Below, in pieces: positions 1 through 7,518 of a stretch of 64,000 nt of DNA. The stretch spans positions 1 through 64,000 of the forward strand of contig NZ_JAAXOQ010000001.1 in assembly GCF_012396015.1 (NCBI RefSeq), in the 5' to 3' direction. Below the pieces are notes generated by a model that saw nothing but the letters and a program-made list of their open reading frames with translations, was not told where the DNA came from and did no database searches. The stretch is from Tsukamurella spumae (GTDB taxonomy: Bacteria > Actinomycetota > Actinomycetes > Mycobacteriales > Mycobacteriaceae). The stretch's first letter is position 1. Each line of letters begins with the position of its first letter. The translations under genes and the position numbers were made by a program.

Positions 1-2
1 GC

Positions 3-80
3 CCCGCCCTCGGCACCGGATTCAACTGGGAAGACGGCAACGGCATCCAACACGGATGGGCCGGCCGATCACGCCCCTAA
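3..80 (+). CDS. C-terminal end of an unrecognised protein (partial)
   Basis: An open frame enters from outside the window and stops at TAA 78-80. It encodes about 25 residues with a Gly/Trp/Asn-rich composition (contains GFNWEDGNG and HGWAGR). The tail is too short to assign to a family. A terminator hairpin and the minus-strand tRNA cluster follow, so it is the last gene of its transcript. It could be a chance frame, but codon third positions are G/C rich as in real genes here. Confidence 0.4.
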   Translation, partial: PALGTGFNWEDGNGIQHGWAGRSRP

Positions 81-158
81 CCACCCGGACACGCCGAGAG
101 CCATACACACATTTTGGCCTATAACCCGCCCGGTCTTCCCTAGGTCCTGAAAACGAAG

Positions 159-184
159 AAAACCCCCTGTTACCAGGGGGTTTT
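159..184. terminator. bidirectional hairpin terminator
   Basis: An inverted repeat AAAACCCCCTG / CAGGGGGTTTT with a 4-nt loop (TTAC) is followed by a T-rich run on the plus strand and preceded by an A-rich run. It can end both the plus-strand gene at 3-80 and the minus-strand tRNA cluster that starts beyond it. Confidence 0.75.
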
Positions 185-191
185 CTTTCTG

Positions 192-263
192 TGCGCGATA
201 CTGGGATTGAACCAGTGACCTCTTCCGTGTCAGGGAAGCGCTCTCCCACTGAGCTAATCGCGC
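192..263 (-). tRNA. tRNA-Val(GAC)
   Basis: The minus strand folds as a complete cloverleaf. The acceptor stem is GCGCGAT/ATCGCGC, the anticodon stem CTTCC/GGAAG holds the loop CTGACAC giving anticodon GAC, and the T loop is TTCAATC. CCA is not encoded. It is the 3'-most member of a minus-strand Gly-Cys-Val tRNA cluster. Confidence 0.95.
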
Positions 264-312
264 CTACATGAAGTGGGGCTCAGCCGCTCCATTGCGGAGT
301 GGCTGAGCGTGT

Positions 313-386
313 TGGAGGCGGCGACGGGAATCGAACCCGTGTGCACGGCTTTGCAGGCCGTTGCCTCACCACTCGGCCACACCGCC
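313..386 (-). tRNA. tRNA-Cys(GCA)
   Basis: The minus strand reads as a cloverleaf with acceptor stem GGCGGTG pairing to CGCCGCC, anticodon stem ACGGC/GCCGT and loop CTGCAAA (anticodon GCA). The discriminator base is U, as usual for tRNA-Cys. The next three bases (313-315) encode CCA, unlike the neighbouring tRNAs. Confidence 0.95.
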
Positions 387-403
387 ACGGTAAGCCCACT
401 TCG

Positions 404-476
404 AGCGGATGACGGGATTCGAACCCGCGACCCTCACCTTGGCAAGGTGATGCGCTACCAACTGCGCTACATCCGC
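404..476 (-). tRNA. tRNA-Gly(GCC)
   Basis: The minus strand forms a cloverleaf with acceptor GCGGATG/CATCCGC, anticodon stem TCACC/GGTGA and loop TTGCCAA (anticodon GCC). The discriminator is U and CCA is not encoded. It is the first gene of the Gly-Cys-Val cluster. The 259 bases between it and the divergent tRNA-Val at 736 hold no convincing gene and presumably carry both promoters. Confidence 0.95.
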
Positions 477-735
477 ATTCGACCGAACCGGCGCTCGAAT
501 CGCCTTTCCGGTGCGAGAGAGAACACTACGTGAACATCGCGCGCTCTGCCAAATCGGCAGGTCACCCCATGTTTCGTGCGCAGTCGGTGTGGTTGGAACG
601 CGCCCGAGGCCTCATCGACTTACAGGGTGGAACTGTAATCGCAGGTGGGGCGCCCGATTACCCTTCCGCTCAGCCGTCGTGTTAGTGTTCTCTCTCGTTC
701 GCCTCCCTGGTAACGCGGAGTCGCACGCAGCGTTC

Positions 736-807
736 GGTCCTATGGCTCAGTGGGAGAGCGTCCCCTTCACACGGGGAAGGTCGCTGGTTCGATCCCAGCT
801 AGGACCA
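736..807 (+). tRNA. tRNA-Val(CAC), integration target
   Basis: The cloverleaf has acceptor GGTCCTA/TAGGACC, anticodon stem TCCCC/GGGGA and loop TTCACAC (anticodon CAC). CCA is not encoded. The last 20 bases of this gene and the 7 after it recur exactly at 15597-15623, so an element has inserted at the 3' end and restored the gene with its own copy. The tRNA remains intact. Confidence 0.95.
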
Positions 808-814
808 CCGAGAA
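788..814 (+). repeat. attL core (27-bp direct repeat)
   Basis: The bases from the T-loop TTCGATC through the tRNA 3' end and 7 bases beyond are identical to 15597-15623. After the core the two flanks stay similar for about 40 more bases (one A/G mismatch and one single-base indel), because both carry a version of the tRNA terminator. This is the usual geometry for tyrosine-integrase insertion into a tRNA gene. Confidence 0.88.
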
Positions 815-838
815 ACCGCCTGGTGACAGGCGGTTTTC
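813..838 (+). terminator. tRNA-Val terminator (element copy)
   Basis: A stem AACCGCCTG / CAGGCGGTT with loop GTGA is followed by TTTTCTTC, immediately downstream of tRNA-Val(CAC). A near copy follows attR at 15622-15648. That copy is probably the original chromosomal terminator displaced by the integration. Confidence 0.8.
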
Positions 839-857
839 TTCGTTTCTGGAGCAGTTC

Positions 858-877
858 GCGCACGATGCGCGCACAAT
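858..877 (+). promoter_or_regulatory. putative integrase arm-type sites, left pair
   Basis: Two 9-bp sites, GCGCACGAT (858-866) and GCGCACAAT (869-877), lie in the same orientation with an 11-bp period (one helical turn). The same arrangement, GCGCACAAT twice with an 11-bp period, occurs at 15457-15476 inside the right end. Paired, same-phase sites flanking the core on the element side are what arm-binding sites of tyrosine integrases look like. Binding is inferred. Confidence 0.55.
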
Positions 878-1063
878 CCTCGGCGCGTAGTCCAGGCCTG
901 TGTTGGCTACGGCTGGCAGACTGAGGGCATGCCGCGATCCACGCGCGGCGTACGCGGCCTCACCGCCGCGTACCGGCTCGTGCGGGCTCCCAACGCCGGT
1001 CCGCCTGACCCCCGCCGTGGATGGGGCTGCAGGGGGTGCCGCCGGCAGTTCTAGGAGACTGCC

Positions 1064-1357
1064 GTGCCTACCCCACCCCCTACGCGTCGCCCAGGCGGCG
1101 CCCACCGCATGAGCTGGCGCACGCCCGCGTCGCTCGTCCCGCCCACCATCGCCGGCATCCCCGCGCAGGCGGTCTCGGTCGCCGTCGCCGCTGCGATGCT
1201 CGGCGTCAGCGACCGCAGCATCCGACGGACGATCGATTCCGGTGACCTGCCTGCCCGCAAACTGCCGACGGGTGCCCTGAGCATCCGCATCGCCGATCTC
1301 GACGCGGTCGGTGTGCCTGTGGGGCCGCGGACCGCGATGAAGGGCGGTGCGCGATGA
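1064..1357 (+). CDS. small HTH DNA-binding protein, possible excisionase
   Basis: This 97-aa protein starts with GTG behind a good ribosome site (AGGAG, 6 bases away). Residues ~35-85 form a MerR/excisionase-type helix-turn-helix (VAAAMLGVSDRSIRRTIDSG, then an ARKLP wing and an IADLD segment), as in the HTH_17 group of excisionases and phage regulators. The N-terminus is Pro/Arg rich. It is the first gene inside the left end of the element, and its stop overlaps the next start (ATGA), so the two are co-translated. It could direct excision or repress the following gene; the sequence does not decide between these. Confidence 0.6.
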   Translation: MPTPPPTRRPGGAHRMSWRTPASLVPPTIAGIPAQAVSVAVAAAMLGVSDRSIRRTIDSGDLPARKLPTGALSIRIADLDAVGVPVGPRTAMKGGAR

Positions 1358-2442
1358 CCAAGCCCAGCTACGCGCAGTTCGCCTCCGGCGTCCCCAACGG
1401 TCCTGGCCCCGACGACATCATCGACGTCGAGGTGGTGGACCCCGCGGAGGCGCAGAAGCCGAAGGCCGCGACCGAGCCGAAGCCCGAGCCGGACACGAAG
1501 GCCGAGCCGAAGCCCGACGCGGAGCAGAAGCCGGAGCCCAAGCCCGACACCGCCGACAAGCCCGCGGCGTCGAAGGCCTCGGCGGTCAAGGACATCAACC
1601 AGGTCACATCGAAGGACTCCGCGTCGACGATCGGCAAGTCCTTCGGCAAGGCCTACCTGGAGGCGGCGAAGAGCCCCATCAAGGGCATCCCGGCGATCGT
1701 CAAGGCCGAGTACAAGGCCGGTGCCGCGCTCGGTGACAAGCTCGCGGGGAAGATCGCCGGCGAGGGACTCCTCAAGAGCGCCAGCAAGATCGGCCTCAAG
1801 GCGGCCGGTCGCGCGATCCCGGGCCTCGGCACCGCCATCGGGCTCTACGCCGCCTACAACAGCTTCAAGCGCGGCGACGTCGTCGGTGGCGCACTGAACC
1901 TGGTGAGCGCGATCCCCGGCCCGATCGGATGGGTGGGTCTCGCGGGCGCGATGGTCTGGGATGCGCTCGACCTGGGCGGGAACAAGATCGGGCTGTGGGA
2001 CGAGCCCGACGGCAACTCGACCCACATCCTCCCCGGCTCCGCGAAGGACGTCGCCGGGGCGCGCGACCGGCTCGGCCGCGACGTGCCGGAGATGAGCAAC
2101 ACGATCAGGGAACTCCGAGAGAAGGAGATCACCGTCCGCGCGCTCCGCGAGGGGCTGGACAGCAGCACACCCGTCGGCGAGGCGATGCTGAACCTGTTGA
2201 TCGCCGTCGGCGGGATCGAACTCGCCTACGGGAAGGAGCGCCGCGCCGCGAGCCGCGCCGCCCGCAAGGCCCGCGGCCAGTCGATCGGCCGCCCCAAGGC
2301 CTTGTCCGAGGCGAAGGCCGCGCAGCTGGTGCGACTGGTTCACGCCGGCGAACCGGTGGCGATGGCAGCCGAAGTGTTCGGGATCAGCCGCGCCTCCGCG
2401 TACCGGATCGTGAAGGACGCCGCGCTCGTGGAGTCGGCGTGA
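1354..2442 (+). CDS. chimeric protein: glycine-rich hydrophobic domain fused to serine-resolvase C-terminal half
   Basis: The 362-aa product has three parts. Residues ~30-75 are a Lys/Pro/Glu-rich spacer. Residues ~90-230 are Gly/Ala-rich and hydrophobic, with a helical hairpin around 150-205 (GRAIPGLGTAIGLYAAYNS, IPGPIGWVGLAGAMVW). Residues ~237-358 match the second half of small serine recombinases: the DRLGRD motif (two catalytic arginines), the STPVGEAMLN E-helix region, the GRPKAL linker and a terminal HTH (AAEVFGISRASAYRIVK). The catalytic serine, its adjacent arginine and the whole first half of the catalytic domain are absent, so it cannot act as a recombinase alone. The hydrophobic part resembles pre-toxin segments of polymorphic toxins, but I do not recognise a family. 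It starts with ATG overlapping the upstream stop. It may be a real fusion or the product of a deletion. Confidence 0.7.
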   Translation: MTKPSYAQFASGVPNGPGPDDIIDVEVVDPAEAQKPKAATEPKPEPDTKAEPKPDAEQKPEPKPDTADKPAASKASAVKDINQVTSKDSASTIGKSFGKAYLEAAKSPIKGIPAIVKAEYKAGAALGDKLAGKIAGEGLLKSASKIGLKAAGRAIPGLGTAIGLYAAYNSFKRGDVVGGALNLVSAIPGPIGWVGLAGAMVWDALDLGGNKIGLWDEPDGNSTHILPGSAKDVAGARDRLGRDVPEMSNTIRELREKEITVRALREGLDSSTPVGEAMLNLLIAVGGIELAYGKERRAASRAARKARGQSIGRPKALSEAKAAQLVRLVHAGEPVAMAAEVFGISRASAYRIVKDAALVESA

Positions 2443-3017
2443 ATGTTTAGCCATCCAACGGTGGACGCGGGAGACAACGTCCTCAGGCGATGGCGAGGAG
2501 GCGGGGCCTCGCCGCGAATGAGAGACTCGACCTCTATGTCAGAGAACAGCTGACTTCGCTCTCTGGCGTGCTGCATTTCCCTTTGCTCGATACTTACGGC
2601 AAAGGACTCTGTAACAGGCCACGCCTTCCGTGTTAGAAGATACCATTGAGTGACCGTCGTGGTGCGACCTTTCGGGTCGGCGATGGCAGAAAGGTCGTTC
2701 ACGGGCACCTTACGGTTACTGTGCACGAGGCCGCATTGATGGTCGCCGTCGCATTCCAGGTGAACTATTCCCCTATCGCGATCGGCTCGGAAGTGGTCGA
2801 GCAATACCTTCCCCGCGGCCTCGGGTGAGCTAGGTAGCTCCGCGGTCTGGTGTCCAGTTTCGGACCCTACGTCGATGAACCACTGAGAACCGGTCGTCAC
2901 AGTGGTCAGAAACCTCGCCAGCTCAACAGCTCGCTGCTCAGGTGTATCCGACCCATCCTTGACATCGAAACCGATATTCGGGGATTCCCAAAGAATCCTA
3001 CATCGCTGGTAGCTCAC
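2340..3017 (-). pseudogene. truncated paralogue of the immunity protein
   Basis: The frame starts with GTG at 3017 behind AAGGAG. Residues 1-190 align with the full-length protein at 3280-4128: shared features are a start with a Trp and SPN, ELARFL / ALAQYM, KAWPVTESFAVS / QTWPLTRAYAFS, and STVGWL / ATIGWL. Homology stops at the GWL motif (about 2448). The remaining 35 codons to the stop are simply the antisense of the resolvase-like gene. About 85-90 C-terminal residues of the family are missing. The break falls within a few bases of the stop of the chimeric gene (2442), so the same rearrangement probably cut this gene and brought in the resolvase fragment. Confidence 0.7.
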
Positions 3018-3200
3018 GAGGCGACTCCTTTATCTCTTCCTAAGATGCCCGGGAGAGCAGCCGCCAGAGCTTCCAGTGTGGGCACGGCATCGACTCGAAC
3101 GGCTGTAGACCACGCCGATTCTCGTGTCGCGCACGGCACCTGTTCGCTAGAGTCAGATCACAAATTCATAGGCGTGAGATGCATCGCGCTACATCGCGGG

Positions 3201-3232
3201 CGGCCCCTTGACTCTTAGCAGTCGAGGGGCCG
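3201..3232. terminator. hairpin downstream of the immunity gene
   Basis: A 13-bp stem (CGGCCCCTTGACT / AGTCGAGGGGCCG, one G-T pair) with a 6-base loop lies between the two immunity-like genes. No clear T tract follows on the minus strand, so termination strength is uncertain. The rest of 3018-3279 holds no other visible gene and would carry the promoter of the truncated paralogue. Confidence 0.5.
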
Positions 3233-3279
3233 CTTTCGGCCGCTCCGGTGGTGATCGCTATCGGTGCCGCCGCACCAAA

Positions 3280-4128
3280 CTATGTCGCATTGGTTTGCGC
3301 TTCCAGCGCCGCGACCTGTGCGCGGAGGTCGTCGAGTGTGGGATTGCCGTAGGCGCGGTGTACAGAGTCGGACATTTCGAGGGTGAAGTTGGAAGGTTCT
3401 GCGCCGAGCTGTAACAGCCCGTATCCACTGGCCTCGTCAGGCTGCCAGGTCACTCCCGGCGCGAACTGGCTGGCATCGACCACGTCTTCTATCGGGATGC
3501 GGTCGAGCCACCCGATAGTCGCCACGTTCCTGGTTGTCGGCCTATGCCCTTCACCCTCGGGGAGGCCGCGTTCCATGCGGAGCCGGGCCGCGATCGCCGT
3601 CTGCAGCTTCAGTTCATCGTTCAGGTTTCGGCGTTCCATCGACTTTTGGAGCACTTCTTGAGCCATACTGAACGCGTATGCCCGCGTGAGCGGCCATGTC
3701 TGCTCAGCTTTATTCCACCATGATTTGACTATCTCGCCTGCAGATCCGAGGTCTTCCAATGGAATCTTAAGGTCGACTTGCACATGCCCTTTAGGTGAGT
3801 ACCTGAGCCTTCCTTTTCCGTCGATTTTGAAGAGCATCAATGGGTATCGAAAGCTCTGCTGCAGCTCGAACGCTTGGTTCAGGTAATCCGCAAGTGTGGC
3901 GGCAGTCTCGGTGGGGACCTGCTCTTTGATAGTGCGCTCCTTGCCATTGGAGGCGAGTATGTCGAAGTCGACTCGCCACGTTGACGTTGGCGCCAGGAAC
4001 AACATGTACTGAGCCAGCGCGAGGGCGCGCTCGCCGAGGTTATTGCCGTACCCGTCCATAGTGCCTGACTCGAGGTTCGGGGACGCGCAATAAAAGGTCC
4101 ACCGCGATTCGTATAGTGCCTCACTCAC
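3280..4128 (-). CDS. putative immunity protein (Imm52-like) for the adjacent nuclease toxin
   Basis: This is a 282-aa soluble alpha+beta protein without signal peptide or membrane segment, starting at GTG 4128. It lies 48 bases downstream of the Tox-REase-5-like toxin gene on the same strand. That is the usual immunity position, and Imm52 is the family known to pair with Tox-REase-5 (for example TsiT with TseT in Pseudomonas). The family call rests on this context plus its size and Trp-rich strands (WRVDFDI, WWNKAEQTWPLTRAYAF), not on a profile match. Base composition is clearly lower in GC than the neighbouring core genes, which suggests transfer. A truncated paralogue follows at 2340-3017. 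Its role would be to bind and block the nuclease in the cytoplasm. Confidence 0.6.
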   Translation of the reverse strand: MSEALYESRWTFYCASPNLESGTMDGYGNNLGERALALAQYMLFLAPTSTWRVDFDILASNGKERTIKEQVPTETAATLADYLNQAFELQQSFRYPLMLFKIDGKGRLRYSPKGHVQVDLKIPLEDLGSAGEIVKSWWNKAEQTWPLTRAYAFSMAQEVLQKSMERRNLNDELKLQTAIAARLRMERGLPEGEGHRPTTRNVATIGWLDRIPIEDVVDASQFAPGVTWQPDEASGYGLLQLGAEPSNFTLEMSDSVHRAYGNPTLDDLRAQVAALEAQTNAT

Positions 4129-4176
4129 GCCCGTACCGCCTGTCGATCGATTGCCGCATGCATAGCGTACATCGTA

Positions 4177-6006
4177 TCACCGCTTTCCAAGGTAAGAGGT
4201 CCACTGATCGATGGTTAAGACAGTGATTCGTTCTGCGGCACTGCCGAGCGTTGCGAGGGCGGCCTTAATTCCTGCTTGTGTGGCCGCATTGTTTGTCACC
4301 CACACGAGGCTGATTGATCTGCCGCCGTTCGGTAGGTCGTCCAATGCAGCCAATTGCCGGTTCGCTTGCTTGACTATTCCGTCGAACAATCCCTCCAGCC
4401 ATGGCTTGCCGTCGATATCTGCGAGCGTACCGTTCGGACCGGCGAGGGCGGCGTACCCAGTTCCGAGACTGTTCTTGGCATCGACGAGGGTCTTACCGAG
4501 GCCAGGAATATTGTTGAAGTAGCCGTCGAATTTCACACCGTTGACGTAGTAGCTGTACAGGTACGACACCAGCGTCACTAGCTGTTGGAAGATGCGGGCT
4601 GCCTCCATCGTCGCGGTGTCGGCGGTTCCTTCATTGGTGAAGCGCCATTCGCCGGGGCCTCCGTTGCTGCCCGGTGTCGGTGGCGGCATCGTCGGCTTCG
4701 GCTTCGGCCTGGCAGGCTTCCCCGGTTTCGGCGCTTGACCGCCGCCGCCGTTGCTGGCGCTGGGCGCGGAGCCGGTGCCGGGCCGTGGTGTGGTGCTGGG
4801 GCGTGGTTGTTGGGGGATGACGGGTAGGCCGGTGTCGGGGTCGATGCGGCCGGGTGTGGGTGGTTTGCCGGGGTCGGGCGGTTCGGTCGGGATCGGGACA
4901 ATCGGTGGTCGGGGGCCTCCGGGCAGGGGTGTGTTGGGGGCGGGTTGCCCGGGAGTATTGCCGGGCGCGGGCGTGTTGGGGATGGTCGGCGTTGACGGTG
5001 CCGGAATGATGCCGGGTTGTCCTGGCGGGGGCGGGACGATGACGGGGGCGTCGGGTTGCGGAGTGGTCGGGGTTGTCGGGCTAGGGCTGGTCGATGGCGG
5101 TTTGATCTCTGGTGGTTTGGGCGAGACGCCGGGCGCTGCAGGGGTCGGGGTGGCTGGCGTCGGTGGGGTCTGCCCTGGGCTGCCGCCGCCTGGTGGGATG
5201 TATGCGGGGGGAACCGGTGGGATCGTCGCCGGGGAGGGCGGTGTCCCTTCGTTGGGCTTGTCCTGGTCTTTGTCGCCTTCTTTGGGGGGTGCGCTCGGAG
5301 CGGGGTTTTCCCGGAACCATCCGTCGACGGTATCGCGGATTCGGTCGCCTTGATCTCCGAGCCAATTCGGTAGCTGGCGCGCAACGAAGTCGTAAGTCTC
5401 CTCCCGGTGGGTAGCGGCGTAAAATATACCGACAAGCGCAATGTAGAAAAGGAGGATCGCGAGGATCATCTCGATAATCGCCGCCGCGAGAACGAACGGA
5501 AGGACTACCTGCTTCATCTCGGGCTCGTCGGGCTCGTTCGGCGGTAGCGAGTCACCATGACCTGCGCCTCTCCCAACTCCGCCATTACCGGAGGGGGTGT
5601 CCTCCGACGAATCTTCTCCGCGGGAACTCTGCCCCGGGTTGGAGCCGGAACCTGACGCAGGTGCCTCGTTCTCGCTGGACCCGAGGGCGGGGGTGTTGCC
5701 GGCTGGGGATTGCGGTGAGAAGCTTGGTGTCGTTTCGGTCGGGGCTGCTGGTTCATGCCGAGATGGTGGCGTGGGGTCGATCTGTGTACTTTGGGATTGC
5801 GATGCGGCGTAGGCGGTCTGTGTCGGCGCTTTAAAGGGGTCGGCGAGGATCGGGTTGTTGTTGCCCTCCGGTCGGTCGATGGTCTGAACGAGGTCGCTGC
5901 CGTCGAGCGCGTAGCGGGTGGGGATCCTCTCCCCAGTGGTTACATCGAATGCCCAGGGGGTGTCGAAGCGTTTGACCTGGTTGCCGTCGCGGTCGAAGAC
6001 GGAGCT
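4177..6006 (-). pseudogene. Tox-REase-5-like nuclease toxin, 3' part (interrupted by IS)
   Basis: This frame is open from the IS edge (6006) to 4177, about 610 codons. In order it encodes: a segment with FDRDGNQV, TPWAFDV, IPTRYALDG and LVQTIDRPEG, a module common in secreted actinobacterial proteins; a Ser/Pro-rich linker; a transmembrane stretch beginning at the Met at 5517; a ~220-residue Pro-rich linker; and a C-terminal nuclease domain. Counting from the Met at 5517, the nuclease shows FDG at 330-332, VDAK with the D-x-K at 346-348, and glutamines 384 and 388 (KQANRQ). This is the PD-(D/E)xK pattern of Tox-REase-5. The 5' end lies beyond the IS at 7277-7518. There is no convincing ribosome site before Met 5517, so whether any toxin is still made is unclear. 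Confidence 0.68.
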
Positions 6007-6068
6007 TGACCCGGTTCTCCGGACACCTGATCTGTAGCGTTGTTGCTGCAGGAGAGGAGTCCGTGACT

Positions 6069-6356
6069 ATGCCGAAGCCGAAGCCTGAGGAGTTCCGTCG
6101 CCGGGCGGTGAAATTGGCCCGGGAGGAAGGTGCGTCCGTGGCGCAGGTCGCCAAGGACCTGGGTATCTCCGAATCCGGTTTGCGCAGGTGGATGAGCATC
6201 GATGATGTCGACGCCGGCAGAAAAGAGGGCCTGAGCACCAGCGAACGGGCCGAGCTGGCCCAGTTGCGCCGCGACAAGAAGCGACTGGAGCAGGAGGTGG
6301 AGATCCTCAAACGCGCGAGCGCGTACTTCGCGCGGGAGAACATCCTCCCAAAATGA
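6069..6356 (+). CDS. IS3-family transposase OrfA
   Basis: A 95-aa protein of the transposase_8 type: an N-terminal helix-turn-helix (RRRAVKLAREEG, AKDLGISESGLRRWM) is followed by a leucine-zipper-like helix (LRRDKKRLEQEVEILKRASA). The ATG at 6069 is used here; a GTG at 6063 lies closer to the purine-rich GGAGAGGAG and is an alternative. It binds the IS ends and multimerises. The slippery heptamer CCCAAAA at 6347-6353 directly before the TGA lets ribosomes shift -1 into OrfB. Confidence 0.92.
   Translation: MPKPKPEEFRRRAVKLAREEGASVAQVAKDLGISESGLRRWMSIDDVDAGRKEGLSTSERAELAQLRRDKKRLEQEVEILKRASAYFARENILPK
6347..6353 (+). promoter_or_regulatory. -1 ribosomal frameshift site (CCCAAAA) between orfA and orfB
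   Basis: The heptamer has the X XXY YYZ form in the OrfA frame (codons CCA AAA, then TGA). Slipping back one base gives CCC AAA and continues as ATG ATG TTC in the OrfB frame, making the OrfAB transposase. This is the known expression mode of IS3-family elements. OrfB can also start alone at ATG 6353. Confidence 0.7.
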
Positions 6357-7240
6357 TGTTCTCGCTGGTCCACGAACTGGCCGCAGACGGCATTGCCGTC
6401 GCGGTGGCCTGCGAGAGGCTCGAGGTATCGACGTCCGGCTACTACGACTGGCGGGACCGGCCGGCGTCGGCGCGTGATGAAGCCGATGCGCACTTGGCGG
6501 ACAAGATCCGCGACATCCACGCGCAGTCCCGCAGCTGTTACGGCGCACCGCGAGTGCACGCCGATCTGCGCCTGGCCGGCGGGGAGCGAACGGGCCGCAA
6601 ACGGGTAGCGCGACTGATGCGGATGCTCGGCGTCGCCGGCATCGGAGGATCACGAAAGGTTAAGCGTCACAGACGTGCAGAGGCCGTCTTCGACGATCTA
6701 GTGCAGCGGCAGTTCACAGCCGACGCCCCGGACGAACTCTGGTGCACGGACATCACCGAGCATCCCACCAAGACCGGGAAACTCTACTGCTGCGGCGTCC
6801 TGGACAGCTTCTCGCGCCGCTTGGTCGGATTGTCGATAGCCGATCACATGCGCACCGAGCTGGTCGTCGACGCGCTGCAGTACGCGCTGTGGCGCCGCGA
6901 CCCAGATGGCGAGACAATCGTCCATTCAGATCGTGGAAGTCAGTTCACCTCTTGGGTTTTCGGTGATCGACTGCGTCGGGCGGGGCTGCTCGGATCGATG
7001 GGGCGAGTGGCTTCCAGTGTCGACAACACGATGATGGAATCGTTCTGGTCCACGATGCAACGCGAGCTGCTCGACACCCAAGAATGGGACTCGCCTGAGC
7101 AGCTCGCCTCGGCGATCTTCGAGTGGGTCGAAGCCTGGTACAACCCCCGCCGGCGGCATTCCAGTATCGGATACCTCGCGCCGATCGAGTTCGAGAACCT
7201 CTACTACGAATCCCTGCACGCCACCACACAGGTAGCCTGA
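6353..7240 (+). CDS. IS3-family transposase OrfB (DDE integrase core)
   Basis: A 295-aa protein with HTH_21 near residues 40-100 (SCYGAPRVHADLR) and an rve integrase core. The catalytic triad is visible: Asp in WCTDITE, Asp in HSDRGSQFTS and Glu in DNTMMESFW. The C-terminal YNPRRRHSSIGYLAP motif is typical of the family. It overlaps OrfA by 4 bases and is fused to it through the frameshift site. It catalyses excision and insertion of the element. Confidence 0.95.
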   Translation: MMFSLVHELAADGIAVAVACERLEVSTSGYYDWRDRPASARDEADAHLADKIRDIHAQSRSCYGAPRVHADLRLAGGERTGRKRVARLMRMLGVAGIGGSRKVKRHRRAEAVFDDLVQRQFTADAPDELWCTDITEHPTKTGKLYCCGVLDSFSRRLVGLSIADHMRTELVVDALQYALWRRDPDGETIVHSDRGSQFTSWVFGDRLRRAGLLGSMGRVASSVDNTMMESFWSTMQRELLDTQEWDSPEQLASAIFEWVEAWYNPRRRHSSIGYLAPIEFENLYYESLHATTQVA

Positions 7241-7276
7241 ACACCACCAACCCAAACTGTCCGGGAAACCGGGTCA

Positions 7277-7518
7277 AGCTCCAACCGCTCACCCCAGGCG
7301 TTGAGGTGGGAGACGGCGAACCCGCAGCCGATCAACAGGGCTAGGCCGACGACCAGTCCGGCAGATTTCCGGGCGAGCGCGCGGAGCTCGTCGTTAGCGG
7401 TGGCATCTGTGTTCACGCTGCTCGTCGCAGGTGGTGTCGGCGCAGCCGATGCAGCGCCCGTCTCGGGCGCGGGTCTTGGTTGCTGAACGGGAAGTTGTCG
7501 GGTCTCGTCCGCGGACAT
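7277..7518 (-). pseudogene. toxin gene, 5' part (cut by IS)
   Basis: The gene starts with ATG at 7518 behind AAAGGG. The 80 residues before the IS hold a Pro/Ala-rich N-terminus followed by a transmembrane helix (SAGLVVGLALLIGCGFAVSHL), then NAWGERLEL where the IS begins. After removing the IS and one AGCT copy, the downstream toxin frame is one base out of register. Either an extra indel occurred or the two pieces were not originally adjacent. The topology suggests a membrane-anchored toxin precursor. Confidence 0.6.

Larger units (their letters stand above)
6007..7276 (+). mobile_element. IS3-family insertion sequence, 1270 bp
   Basis: The ends are imperfect inverted repeats beginning TGACCCGGTT and continuing to CCGGACA (two mismatches in about 19 bases). 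AGCT flanks both sides (6003-6006 and 7277-7280) as a 4-bp target duplication. It contains the orfA/orfB pair with a -1 slippery site. It sits inside the toxin gene in the opposite orientation. The transposase genes are intact, so the copy may be active. Confidence 0.9.

Noticed and set aside
1051-2454. A 467-codon minus-strand frame across the excisionase-like and chimeric genes
   Set aside because: It is the antisense of two well-supported plus-strand genes with coupled starts; its Arg/Leu/Gly-rich composition is typical of antisense frames in GC-rich DNA.
2850-3218. A plus-strand frame of 122 codons between the immunity genes
   Set aside because: It is antisense to the truncated paralogue, has no ribosome site and low-complexity composition. 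The homology between the two minus-strand proteins shows which strand is coding.
4578-5441. A 287-codon Pro/Arg/His-rich minus-strand frame inside the toxin linker
   Set aside because: It is the +1 frame of the Pro-rich linker of the toxin and has repetitive composition with no domain.
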